This document shows positions 43,915 to 52,789 of a stretch of DNA of 64,000 nt, in pieces. The notes beneath the pieces were generated by a model. It saw only the letters and a list, made by a program, of their open reading frames with translations. It was not told the origin of the DNA and searched no databases. The position numbers and the translations under genes were made by a program. Each line of letters begins with the position of its first letter. Position 1 is the stretch's first letter. This DNA comes from Haloarcula rara. Lineage in GTDB: Archaea; Halobacteriota; Halobacteria; Halobacteriales; Haloarculaceae. The stretch lies in NCBI RefSeq assembly GCF_029338235.1, contig NZ_CP119785.1, forward strand, positions 1,798,001 through 1,862,000, written 5' to 3'.

Positions 43915-45617
43915 TGGCGACGCCGGGACGGGAAATCGACTGGGCCGGGGAGACGGGTCAGGTCAGTCGCCTCCGCGGCGTCGCCTTCGAACTGGCGTGT
44001 CTCGCAGCCGTCGGGGTCGCGCTCGTGTCGGTGCTCGTCTTGCTGCTGTACGTTGCGACTGACGCGCTCCGGCCGTTTTCGGCCGACCCGGGATGGCATC
44101 TGGTGTTCTTCCTGACACTGGTCGTCCCGACGCTTGGTACTGCAGTCTACTTCTATCGGCTCGAAGAGCCCGCAGGCGAAGTCGCCTACGCGACGACCGG
44201 CCTGCCAGTGGTAGGGATACTGTTCGCCGCGGCACTCGCGGTCGTACTCGACATAGAGCTGGTGACCGCGCTCGAACTGTTCGCACTGCTGGTCGCGACG
44301 CTGGTCGCGGCCGGTATCGTCGTCGTACACGGCAGATACCGGCCGGGAGCCGCCCTCGAACGGCTCGGGGTGGTGGTCGCTGCGCCGGTCGTCACGGTGT
44401 TTGGCGTCCCACCGGTCGAAGTCATACGGGCACTCAACGGCGTTCTCTCGCTCATCGGACTCCCGGCAGTCTCTGGCGCTCGGCTACCGAGTCTCCGGGA
44501 ACTGATTTTGCTATCCCCGGTCGCTCCTCTGGAGTGGATTCTGGTCATCGTCTCGGTCACGATACCCGTCGCCGGGGCGCTCGGCCTGTTTGTCGCACGG
44601 AGACGGGAAAACAGACGGGACGGGCTCGCGTTCGTCGGCGGGGCCGTCGCGGCGACGCTGCTCGCTCCGGTCGCAGGCCCCCTGCTCGGCATCGGTTCGA
44701 CCGGGTGGGTGCTCGCCGTCACGTTCTGTCTGCTCCCGCCTGCGGTGTACGTCGAAGGCGTCGTTCGACGCAACGAGGGCGTCCACGGACTCGCGTTCCC
44801 GCTCGTACTGGTCGGCGGAATCCTGCTCGGTGCCGTCCTGGTCCGCCAGTTCGGCTTCGCCCCGCCGGACTCGTGGCTCGACTGGCAATTCCTCACCAGC
44901 GCTCACTCGCGGACACCGGAAGACGCCGGTTTCTACCCCCCGATAGTCGGCTCGATAATGTTGCTCATCGTCGTCGCCGCGTCCGCGTTCCCAGTCGGCG
45001 TCGGTGCGGCAATCTACCTCGAAGAGTACGCGCCGGCAAGCGGCCTCAGCGGGAAGTTCGTCGAACTGGTCGAGATAAATATCGGGAATCTCGCCGGTGT
45101 CCCGTCGGTCGTCTACGGCCTGCTCGGGCTGGCCCTCTTTATCCGGGCGATAAATATGCCCTCGGGGGCGGTCATCGTCGGCGGACTGGCTGTCGGGCTG
45201 CTTATCCTCCCTATCGTTATCATCTCCGCACAGGAGGCGCTTCGAGCGGTCCCCGACTCGCATCGAGAAGCGGCCTACGGGATGGGGGCGACGCGCTGGC
45301 AGGTGACCCGGTCGGTCGTGTTGCCGCAGGCGATTCCCGGCATCCTGACCGGGACTATTCTCGCGGTCGGTCGCGCCATCGGGGAGACTGCCCCGCTCCT
45401 GATGATCGGGGCGGCGGCGTCGGTTCGGCTCGCTCCGAACAGCTTCTCCGACCAGTTGCCGGCGATGCCCCGACAGATATTCGCCTGGTCGTCGAACCTC
45501 GAGCCCGAGATTCGCCACGGCGTGCTCGCGGCCGGTGTCGTCACGCTGCTCGTCGTGTTGCTGATAATGAACGGAACGGCGATACTCATCCGGAACAAGT
45601 ACCAGCGAGAGCTCTGA
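43914..45617 (+). CDS. pstA: Phosphate ABC transporter permease, long form
   Basis: 567 residues, much longer than bacterial PstA (about 290). The C-terminal 270 residues form the normal permease with EAA motif [14 protein letters not shown]. The N-terminal 300 residues add about seven membrane segments of unclear role, a layout known from haloarchaeal PstA. Four bases separate it from pstB. Confidence 0.93.
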   Translation: MATPGREIDWAGETGQVSRLRGVAFELACLAAVGVALVSVLVLLLYVATDALRPFSADPGWHLVFFLTLVVPTLGTAVYFYRLEEPAGEVAYATTGLPVVGILFAAALAVVLDIELVTALELFALLVATLVAAGIVVVHGRYRPGAALERLGVVVAAPVVTVFGVPPVEVIRALNGVLSLIGLPAVSGARLPSLRELILLSPVAPLEWILVIVSVTIPVAGALGLFVARRRENRRDGLAFVGGAVAATLLAPVAGPLLGIGSTGWVLAVTFCLLPPAVYVEGVVRRNEGVHGLAFPLVLVGGILLGAVLVRQFGFAPPDSWLDWQFLTSAHSRTPEDAGFYPPIVGSIMLLIVVAASAFPVGVGAAIYLEEYAPASGLSGKFVELVEINIGNLAGVPSVVYGLLGLALFIRAINMPSGAVIVGGLAVGLLILPIVIISAQEALRAVPDSHREAAYGMGATRWQVTRSVVLPQAIPGILTGTILAVGRAIGETAPLLMIGAAASVRLAPNSFSDQLPAMPRQIFAWSSNLEPEIRHGVLAAGVVTLLVVLLIMNGTAILIRNKYQREL

Positions 45618-45621
45618 GACA

Positions 45622-46506
45622 ATGGCTAACGAAAACCTCAACACGACCGCAAGCACCGAGTCACAGTCAACATCGACCGAAGACCCGACGAGCGAACCAC
45701 TGGTCGAACAGTCGATTTCGGTAGACAGCGAGCGTAGCCACACCACGGCGAACGCAGACACTGTCATCGAGTCCCGTAATCTCGACGTGTACTACGGCGA
45801 GACACAGGCGCTGCAGGGCATCGACCTGGCGATTCCCGAGAATCAGGTCACCGCGATGATAGGGCCCTCTGGCTGTGGCAAGTCGACGTTCCTGCGGTGT
45901 ATCAACCGCATGAACGACCTCATCGATATCTGCCGTGTCGAGGGCGAACTCACGTTCAACGGCAAGAACGTCTACGACGACGACGTCGACCCAATCGCGC
46001 TGCGTCGGCGAATCGGGATGGTGTTCCAGCACCCCAACCCCTTCCCCAAGAGCATCTACGACAACGTCGCCTACGGGCTGTCCGTCCAGAACATGGACGT
46101 AGACGTCGACGCGGTCGTCGAAGAATCCCTGAAGAAGGCCGCGCTGTGGGACGAGGTCAAAGACCAGCTCGATAAGAGCGCGCTGAACCTCTCGGGTGGG
46201 CAACAGCAGCGCCTCTGTATCGCCCGCGCCATCGCGGTCGACCCCGAAGTCATCCTGATGGACGAGCCCGCCTCGGCGCTTGACCCCATCGCGACCTCGA
46301 AGATAGAGGACCTCATCGAGGAGCTGGCCGAGGAGTACACGGTCGTCATCGTCACCCACAACATGCAACAGGCCGCACGCATCTCGGATACGACCGCCGT
46401 CTTCCTCACCGGCGGGGAGCTGGTGGAGTTCGACGATACGAACAAAATCTTCGAGAACCCCGATAGCCAGCGCGTCGAGGACTACATCACTGGGAAGTTC
46501 GGGTGA
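45622..46506 (+). CDS. pstB: Phosphate ABC transporter ATP-binding protein
   Basis: 294 residues. Walker [10 protein letters not shown], signature [15 protein letters not shown], Walker [14 protein letters not shown], and PstB-typical NRMNDLI and [10 protein letters not shown]. The first 45 residues are a Ser/Thr/Glu-rich extension. It powers phosphate import. Confidence 0.97.
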   Translation: MANENLNTTASTESQSTSTEDPTSEPLVEQSISVDSERSHTTANADTVIESRNLDVYYGETQALQGIDLAIPENQVTAMIGPSGCGKSTFLRCINRMNDLIDICRVEGELTFNGKNVYDDDVDPIALRRRIGMVFQHPNPFPKSIYDNVAYGLSVQNMDVDVDAVVEESLKKAALWDEVKDQLDKSALNLSGGQQQRLCIARAIAVDPEVILMDEPASALDPIATSKIEDLIEELAEEYTVVIVTHNMQQAARISDTTAVFLTGGELVEFDDTNKIFENPDSQRVEDYITGKFG

Positions 46507-46511
46507 GCGCG

Positions 46512-47537
46512 ATGGAGACACGCAAGATACAGCAGGTCGGCGGCGGCACCTACACCGTCTCCCTGCCCAAGGAGTGGGCCACGGCGGCCGACATCGAGCC
46601 GGGTGCGGTCGTCGCCTTGCACAGCCACATCGACGGCACGCTGGTGGTCCAGACGGACGTCGGGGAGGCTGGTGTTGAGCCGCTGACGCTGTCGGTCGTC
46701 GATGTCGACTCGGCGACACTCGAACGCACGCTGTGGGCGGCCTACGCCGCTGGCATCGACGCCCTAGAACTCGAGTTCTCCGACGGCGTCACCGAGGAAA
46801 CCCATCGGCGGGTCGAGCGGGTCACCCGAAACCTGACCGGCGTCACGGTCACCGACTCGAGCGACGACGCCGTCCAGGTCCGGTCGCTGCTGGACGTCGA
46901 GGAGGTGTCGATAACCCAGTCGGTCCGACAGCTCCAGTTCGCGGCGCTGTCGGCCCACCGCGAGGCCACGGCCGCCCTGACGGCCGCGACCCTCGAAGCC
47001 CCGAGCGGACAGGGTGACAGCACCGACCGCATCGCCGCGATGGTCGACCACTACGTCCAGCGCGGGTTGGATTCGCTGTCGGTGATGGACGCGCTGGGAC
47101 TGACCCGCCCGGCCCTGTTCGACCGCTGGGTCACCGCCCGCGAACTCGCCCGCGTCGTCGACCACGCCGACCGGATAGCGACGACTGCCGACCGGCTCGA
47201 CGACCCCGTCGACGCCGCGCTCGCCGCCGATGTCGACGACCTGGCCGACCGCAGCCGCGACCTCGTTCGCGAGTCGGTGGGCGTCGTCCTCGAGGACGCA
47301 GGCGACACGGCCGCCGCTCGCCGCTGTCTCGACGACCGCGACGAACTGGTCGCGGACATCCGCGCCTTCGACCGCCGGCTGTACGAGACCGACGCCGCCG
47401 ACTACCGACTCACCCACGCCGTCGACGCGCTCCGGCGCACGACCGAGAGCGCCGGTACCGTCGCCGAGGTCGGTCTGCAATCGCTGCTGCGCGAGCGCTG
47501 CTCGTCGGCGTCGGTCGCGGTCGGGCAGGCGCCCTAG
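46512..47537 (+). CDS. phoU: PhoU-family regulator with N-terminal AbrB-type domain
   Basis: 341 residues from ATG 46512 (METRKIQQVGGGTYTVSLPKEW); a GTG at 46503 overlapping the pstB stop is an alternative. Residues 1-45 are an AbrB/SpoVT swapped-hairpin DNA-binding domain. The rest is helical with a PhoU-like repeat region. Together they suggest a regulator that reads transporter state and controls the pst operon. Last gene of the operon. Confidence 0.9.
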   Translation: METRKIQQVGGGTYTVSLPKEWATAADIEPGAVVALHSHIDGTLVVQTDVGEAGVEPLTLSVVDVDSATLERTLWAAYAAGIDALELEFSDGVTEETHRRVERVTRNLTGVTVTDSSDDAVQVRSLLDVEEVSITQSVRQLQFAALSAHREATAALTAATLEAPSGQGDSTDRIAAMVDHYVQRGLDSLSVMDALGLTRPALFDRWVTARELARVVDHADRIATTADRLDDPVDAALAADVDDLADRSRDLVRESVGVVLEDAGDTAAARRCLDDRDELVADIRAFDRRLYETDAADYRLTHAVDALRRTTESAGTVAEVGLQSLLRERCSSASVAVGQAP

Positions 47538-47600
47538 GGACTGTCGGCGTGGTTCCGTTGCTCCCAGCGTGAGTCCCACCGGAAAGCCGTTTTCGCGACC

Positions 47601-48419
47601 CTATTGTTCCCCGTCGTGCTCCTCCTCGGGCATCTCGCCGTCGAGGACCCCGAGCAGCCAGTTGAGGAGCCGTGACACCTCACACTGGGCCGGGACGCGG
47701 TAGTCGGCGGCGGTCGAACGCTCGCCGACGAGCACGCCGAAATCGCCCTCTTCGAGCACCCTGAACGCGTCCTCGTCGGTCGTGTCGTCGCCGACGTACA
47801 CCGTCCGCCAGGAGGCCGGCACCTCGTCGGCCAGCCACTCGACGATGGCGCCCTTGTGCCAGTCGACGGTCGGTTTGACCTCGACTATCATCTTGCCGCT
47901 GCCGGTCTTCAGTCCCGTAACGGGGTCGACGACCTCGTTCACGATGGCCGTGACCTCCTCGGCCGAGGCGTCTTTCGCCCGCCGGTAGTGGACGGTGAGG
48001 GTGACCGCCTTGTCCTCGACGTGGACGCCTTCCATGTCCGCGAGGCGCGCTTCTATCTCCTCGCGGACGGTCTGGAGGTCATCCATCCGCGCCTCGGCCT
48101 CCGGGTGGACCTCCCGCTCGCCGTCGACGGTGTACTCCAGTCCGTGGTTGCCGACGTAGCGGATGCCCTCGATGCCGACCCGCGGGCGGAGGTCGGCCAG
48201 CTGGCGCCCGGAGACGACGGCCACCATCGTGTCGGGGTGGGAAACAAGCCGCTCGACCGCCCGCCGGTTGGCCGGCGTTATCTCGGGGGCGTCCGGGTCG
48301 TCTTCGATCGGCGCGAGCGTCCCGTCGAAGTCCAGCGCGACCAACAGCCCGTCGGCCGCCCCGAGCTGTCGGTCGATGCTGTAGACGTTCGCGACCGGCG
48401 TCTGCTGCTGGGCCGTCAT
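47601..48419 (-). CDS. otsB: Trehalose-6-phosphate phosphatase
   Basis: 272 residues from ATG 48419. HAD motif I VALDFDGTLAPI, motif II VVSGR, and motif IV YVGDDTTDEDAF. Removes phosphate from trehalose 6-phosphate. ATGA overlap with otsA. The product is trehalose, an osmolyte and the precursor of sulfotrehalose in some haloarchaea. Confidence 0.95.
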   Translation of the reverse strand: MTAQQQTPVANVYSIDRQLGAADGLLVALDFDGTLAPIEDDPDAPEITPANRRAVERLVSHPDTMVAVVSGRQLADLRPRVGIEGIRYVGNHGLEYTVDGEREVHPEAEARMDDLQTVREEIEARLADMEGVHVEDKAVTLTVHYRRAKDASAEEVTAIVNEVVDPVTGLKTGSGKMIVEVKPTVDWHKGAIVEWLADEVPASWRTVYVGDDTTDEDAFRVLEEGDFGVLVGERSTAADYRVPAQCEVSRLLNWLLGVLDGEMPEEEHDGEQ

Positions 48420-49963
48420 GGTTTTCCCCCCGTCGGGAGCTCCGGCTCTCTCACCGACCCTTCCCCGTCGCGCAGTGCCATGGCTGCCCGGAGGTTCAGC
48501 CCGGTCCAGGTCGCGAGGTCGTTCTCGGCCACCTGTTCGCGGAGGCGTTGCATCCGGGCACGCTTCTCGGCATGGCGCATCGACAGCGCCTCCTCGATGG
48601 CGTCGGTGAAGGCGCCGGTGTTCTGGGGTTTCACCATGAGTGCGGCGTCGAGCATCCGGCCCGCGCCCGCCTGGTCGCTGAGGATGAGCACGCCGTCCTC
48701 GTCTATCTGGGCCGCGACGTACTCCTGGGCGACGAGGTTCATCCCGTCCCGGAGCGGACTGATGAGCGCCAGGTCGCTGTGGCGGTAGAGGCTCGCAAGC
48801 GCCTCCGGCGAGATGTACTCCTCGAAGGAGAGGACGGGCGTCCAGTCGTCGGTGCCAAACCGGTCGTTGACGCGCTCGACGGCCGCCGCGATGCGTTCCT
48901 GGATGGCCTGGTAGGCGTCTATCTGGGTGCGGGTCTCGCTGCCCTTCTCGACGTACGTGAGCTTCCCCTGCCACTCGGGGTTTCGCTCCCAGAACTGCTC
49001 CAGGGCCCGGAGTCGCTCGGGGATGCCCTTGCTGTAGTCAAGCCGGTCGACGCCGACGGCGACGGTGTCGGCGACGTTGTACGTCTCGGTAAAGTCTGCC
49101 CAGAACTCGTCGGCCTCGCTACTGCCCGCCCGCTCGGCGATCTTGTCCACCTCGACGCCCATTGGGAACTCCGTGACCTGCGTCTCGTAGCCGTCGTAGG
49201 TCACCATCCCCGATTCGTGGTCCACCTCGGCCTCGTCCAGCGCCGTCTCGACGCAGTGCAGGAAGTTCTCCCGGTATCTGGGGACGTGAAAGACGAGCAG
49301 GTCGTTGCCGAGCAGTCCCTCGAGTATCGCCTCGCCGTGGGGACAGCCCCGGAAGGTGTCCCAGGCCGGCCAGGGGATGTGCCAGAACTGCATCAACACG
49401 GTCTCGTCGGCGACTCGCTCGCGGGCGATGGCGGGCGCGAGCGCGAAGTGGTAGTCCTGGAACCAGACGATGTCGCCGGGGTCGGTGTGGGCCTCGACGG
49501 CGTCGACGAACCGCTCGTTGACCGACTGGTACTGCTCCCAGTAGCGCTCCCACTCCCTGACGTTCGTCAGCGCCGAGTGACAGATGGGCCAGAGCACCTG
49601 GTTGCTGAACCCGTAGTAATAGTCGTCGACCTCGTCCTCGTCGAGCCAGACGCGACGGAGCGTGTAGCCGGGGTCCTCGGGCGGGGCCGGGACACAGTCG
49701 TTCTCGTCGACGACCTCCCGGTCGGCGTCGCCGTCGCCCCACGCTACCCACGTCCCGCCCACCGACTGCATCACCGGGTCCAGCCCGGCCGTCAGGCCGC
49801 CGGCCTGGACCTCGACGGCGATGTCGTCGCCGTCGTAGGTGTGGCTATAGGGCTGTCGGTTCGACACCACGACGAGCCCGCCCGACCCGATGGCGTCCGC
49901 CCAGTCGGTCGACTGGGCTCCGTCCGGGTCGGCGTCGTCCGCACCGGTCGTATTGTTGCTCAT
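48416..49963 (-). CDS. otsA: Trehalose-6-phosphate synthase
   Basis: 515 residues from ATG 49963 (MSNNTTGADD). GT20 motifs: VSNRQPYS, WFQDYHFALAP, DRLDYSKGIPERL, and SPLRDGMNLVAQEYVA. Transfers glucose from a nucleotide sugar to glucose 6-phosphate. A TATA box at 49988-49996 fits a leaderless start and rules out the 18-codon upstream extension. Confidence 0.95.
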   Translation of the reverse strand: MSNNTTGADDADPDGAQSTDWADAIGSGGLVVVSNRQPYSHTYDGDDIAVEVQAGGLTAGLDPVMQSVGGTWVAWGDGDADREVVDENDCVPAPPEDPGYTLRRVWLDEDEVDDYYYGFSNQVLWPICHSALTNVREWERYWEQYQSVNERFVDAVEAHTDPGDIVWFQDYHFALAPAIARERVADETVLMQFWHIPWPAWDTFRGCPHGEAILEGLLGNDLLVFHVPRYRENFLHCVETALDEAEVDHESGMVTYDGYETQVTEFPMGVEVDKIAERAGSSEADEFWADFTETYNVADTVAVGVDRLDYSKGIPERLRALEQFWERNPEWQGKLTYVEKGSETRTQIDAYQAIQERIAAAVERVNDRFGTDDWTPVLSFEEYISPEALASLYRHSDLALISPLRDGMNLVAQEYVAAQIDEDGVLILSDQAGAGRMLDAALMVKPQNTGAFTDAIEEALSMRHAEKRARMQRLREQVAENDLATWTGLNLRAAMALRDGEGSVREPELPTGGKP

Positions 49964-49987
49964 CTGACGTAAAATGTCGAACCGAAC

Positions 49988-49996
49988 TAATATATA
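49988..49996 (-). promoter_or_regulatory. TATA box of otsA
   Basis: TAATATATA on the plus strand (TATATATTA on the minus) 25-33 nt upstream of ATG 49963. The promoter serves otsA-otsB. Confidence 0.6.
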
Positions 49997-50159
49997 CGAA
50001 CGGCTTGCAGCTGCCACCTCGACGAACGAATCGGAGATAGCGGTGCTCTAACGGCGATTGAGAGCGGTGGCTCTGTCGGCGCTTCCTCGACCGTCCCAAT
50101 ACCTGCGACGGCGCGGGAAAACCACCGGTTTATGCCAGTGGCCCCACGAATCCCCGCCA

Positions 50160-50906
50160 ATGACCGTCCGCCACGAGGGACTGACTATCGACTGGCTGGG
50201 CTACGCCACGATACGCATCGCGGGCGAGGACTGCGTGGTGTACACCGACCCCGGTCGCTACGGTGTCCTCACGGGGGAGTGGGAGCCACACAGCGACGGT
50301 ATCGGCCATCCGCCGGCGACCGACTACCGCGCAGAGGACGCCGACGTCGTCTGTGTCACCCACGTCCATCACTACGACCCAGAGGGCATCGAGCGGGTCG
50401 CCAACGAGGACACCACTATAGTTGCCTTCGAAGGCATCGATGGCCGCGACGTCGAGCGAGACCTCCCCTCTATCGTCGACCTCCCCTACGAGGTCCGGAC
50501 CGTCGACGCCAAATCGAAAATCGACGTCGACGGCGTTCCCGTCTGGACCTCGCCGGCCCACAACGAACCCGACGGCCCGCACACGCTGCCGGACGGCACC
50601 CCCTACCACCCGGAGGGCTTTGGCTGTGGGTTCATGGTCGCGGTCGACGGCACCCGTGTCTACTACCCCGGTGACAGCGACGTGTTGCCGGGCCACCGAA
50701 CGCTCGAGACCTCGGTCTTCTGTCCGCCCATCGGTCCGCGGGCGACGATGGACCGCCACGAGGCCGCCGGGCTGGCGGCGACTATCGAACCCCGACTCGT
50801 CATGCCGGTCCACTACAACACCTTCTCGAATCTGGAAGCCGACTCCCGCGAGTTCGCCGCCGACGTGGCCGAGGCGGGGATTCCGGTCGTGCTGGACGAG
50901 CGGTGA
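50160..50906 (+). CDS. MBL-fold metal-dependent hydrolase
   Basis: 248 residues from ATG 50160. Begins IDWLGYATIRI, then VTHVHHYDPEG (HxHxD-like metal motif), VYYPGDSDVLPG and MPVHYNTF near the end. This is the UPF0173-like branch of the metallo-beta-lactamase fold. Substrate unknown. A TATA-like tttatg lies about 28 nt upstream. Confidence 0.88.
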   Translation: MTVRHEGLTIDWLGYATIRIAGEDCVVYTDPGRYGVLTGEWEPHSDGIGHPPATDYRAEDADVVCVTHVHHYDPEGIERVANEDTTIVAFEGIDGRDVERDLPSIVDLPYEVRTVDAKSKIDVDGVPVWTSPAHNEPDGPHTLPDGTPYHPEGFGCGFMVAVDGTRVYYPGDSDVLPGHRTLETSVFCPPIGPRATMDRHEAAGLAATIEPRLVMPVHYNTFSNLEADSREFAADVAEAGIPVVLDER

Positions 50907-50980
50907 GCGTGTCCGCGCCGAACTCGTCATAAATATTGTATTAACAATAGATTTACAGTATTGGGTGTGGTTGTCTAGCT

Positions 50981-51379
50981 ATGGAGATTACGGATGTTTC
51001 CGTGGACGGTCTGATGAGCGACGACCTCGTGACTGCTACCGCCGATACGGCTATGGACGATGCCTCGAAACGCCTCCTCGACCACGATATCAGTTCGCTC
51101 GTCGTCGTGGATTCGGACGGGCATCTGGAGGGGATTCTGACCAGCACGGACTTCCTGGAGCTTGCGACCGGCGAGCGTTCCTCGGCCGGCGACACCGTCG
51201 AGCAGTACATGACGACCGACGTGGCATCCGTCGGCGCGGACGCCACGATGGTGGAGGCCGCCGCCAGGATGATGTCCCACGACATCCAGCACCTGCCGGT
51301 GGAAGACGAGGACGGCACCGTCGTCGGGATGTTCTCCACGACGGACCTCACCGCGCATCTCGCGTATCTCCAGGCCTAG
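50981..51379 (+). CDS. Two-CBS-domain protein
   Basis: 132 residues made of two CBS domains (about 5-60 and 70-130): VSVDGLMSDDLVTA and EQYMTTDVASVGADAT begin each half. CBS pairs bind adenine nucleotides or SAM and act as energy sensors. No fused effector, so it probably works in trans. The upstream 90 bases are AT-rich. Confidence 0.92.
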   Translation: MEITDVSVDGLMSDDLVTATADTAMDDASKRLLDHDISSLVVVDSDGHLEGILTSTDFLELATGERSSAGDTVEQYMTTDVASVGADATMVEAAARMMSHDIQHLPVEDEDGTVVGMFSTTDLTAHLAYLQA

Positions 51380-51423
51380 GTGTGACCCGCCAGCGCTAAT
51401 CACCTGGCCCAACGAGGTGGGGT

Positions 51424-52180
51424 ATGCCCATCGCCGACCTCTCCCAGCCCGTCGAGTCCGGGATGCCGGTGTACCCCGGCGACCCCGCCGTCAGCGTCGA
51501 CGCTCACGCGACGATGGCCGCCGACGGCTACCGCGTCTCGGCGCTCTCGTGTGGCAGCCACACCGGCACCCACGTCGACGCGCCGAGTCACACCGAACCC
51601 GACGGCAGGGCTATCGACGGCTTTCCCGTCTCGCGGTTCGTCCGCGACGCGGTCCGTGTGGACCTGCGCCATCTCTCCGCCCGCGAGGCGATTCGGCCCG
51701 CCGACCTCCCGACGGTCGACGCCGAGGCCGTCGTCCTGTGGACCGGCTGGGGCCGATACTGGGGTGACGCCGACTACCTCGCCCACCCCTATCTCACGCC
51801 CGCCGCGGCCCGCCACTGCGCCGAGCAGGGCTACGACGTGGCCGTCGACGCGCTCAACGTCGACCCGACGCCGGCTCCAGGTCCGGGCGCGACCGACGGG
51901 GCGGGCGGGAGCGGCGACCCGCACGCGACCGACGGGGCGGGCGGGAGCGGCGACCCGCACGCGACCGACGGGGCGGGCGGGAGCGGCGACCCGCACGCGA
52001 CCGACGACCACGCCGTCGGGGGTGCCGGCCCACCACGAACTGCTCGGGAACGACCGGCTCGTCGTAGAGAACCTGACGAACCTCGGCGACGTTCCCGAGC
52101 GGTTCGAACTCGCCGCCGTCCCGCTCGCGCTCGCCGACGGCGACGGCGCCCCGGTGCGAGCCGTCGCACGCTGGGACTGA
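51424..52180 (+). pseudogene. Cyclase-family (kynurenine formamidase-like) hydrolase, frameshifted
   Basis: Frame 1 gives the N-terminal 155 residues: LSQPVESGMPVYPGDP, metal motif GSHTGTHVDAPSH (His and Asp ligands), and VDALNVDPTP. The expected C-terminal end, PAHHELLGNDRLVVENL to a stop at 52180, is in frame 2. A frame change must lie between about 51880 and 52020, in or beside a 36-bp tandem repeat. The span is 757 nt, one base over a multiple of three. Either a real +1 mutation or a sequencing error in the repeat. Unshifted, frame 1 would run into an Arg-rich tail. Confidence 0.8.
51889..51996 (+). repeat. 36-bp tandem repeat, three perfect copies
   Basis: Copies at 51889-51924, 51925-51960 and 51961-51996 are identical, followed by 9 bases of a fourth. 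In frame 1 each encodes a 12-residue unit ATDGAGGSGDPH. The composition resembles the 33-bp repeat of the rhodanese gene. Lies inside the cyclase gene. Confidence 0.95.
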
Positions 52181-52379
52181 CCGCCGCCGTGGGCGGGCCG
52201 CTGGCCGGGAGTCGACCGCGCCGATAGGTCGCCCTTCCCGTCTTTTTCGGGGCCAGAGGGGCAATATTTACGACTCTATCGATTAATTTAACAAACACTC
52301 TCTACTGGATACGGGATGACGGCTGTACCCACGCATATCCGGGAGTGGCCACCGGTGCGGGGTCGTCGACAGATTACCG

Positions 52380-52472
52380 ATGATGAACTACGAAACCACT
52401 GCGGACACGAGCATCGAAGCCGCAAGCGACGCGCGGACCGACGGCGGGGCCGCCGGGGGTGGGGCCGCGTGA
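52380..52472 (+). CDS. Possible 30-residue upstream ORF
   Basis: ATG 52380 (or 52383) to TGA 52472, encoding a short Ala/Gly-rich acidic peptide. Its stop overlaps the GTG of the next gene in a GTGA arrangement, the pattern of coupled genes in this window. Without a homolog this could be chance. An AT-rich gattaattt lies further up at about 52281-52292. Confidence 0.3.
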   Translation: MMNYETTADTSIEAASDARTDGGAAGGGAA

Positions 52473-52750
52473 ACCGTCTCTTGCTCCTCGTCGCGGCCGT
52501 CGTCTGCGTCGGCGTGCTGGCGTCGCCGGTGGCGGCCCAGCAGACGACCGACACCCCGACTCCCGAGTCGGGCAACGAGACGGCCGACCAGGGGCCGTCC
52601 GACCGCCCGGTCACGTCGCCCAGCGGCTCGCCGGTGACCTACGACTCGCCGACGCCGGCGAGCTCCGGCTCCGGGCCGGGCTTCGGGGTGACGGTCGGAC
52701 TGGTCGCCGGACTGGTCGGTGCGGTGTTCGCCGTGCGCCGACGGACGTAA
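52469..52750 (+). CDS. Secreted protein with PGF-CTERM anchor
   Basis: 93 residues from GTG 52469. A signal peptide (NRLLLLVAAVVCVGVLASPVAAQ) is followed by a Thr/Ser/Pro-rich spacer and a PGF-CTERM tail: GPGFGVTVG, a hydrophobic helix and a final RRR. Archaeosortase A cleaves such tails and attaches the protein to an archaeal lipid at the surface. The mature part is only about 45 residues, so it may be a spacer or short surface peptide. A frame-matched ATG at 52316 would bury the signal, so it is less likely. Confidence 0.8.
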   Translation: MNRLLLLVAAVVCVGVLASPVAAQQTTDTPTPESGNETADQGPSDRPVTSPSGSPVTYDSPTPASSGSGPGFGVTVGLVAGLVGAVFAVRRRT

Positions 52751-52789
52751 CCGCTGTTTTCGGGGGCGCGAGGCCCCTGCTCTTCGCCG

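Noticed and set aside
46503..46511. GTG start of phoU overlapping the pstB stop
   Set aside because: ATG 46512 gives the canonical METRK opening; GTG remains possible but adds only three residues.
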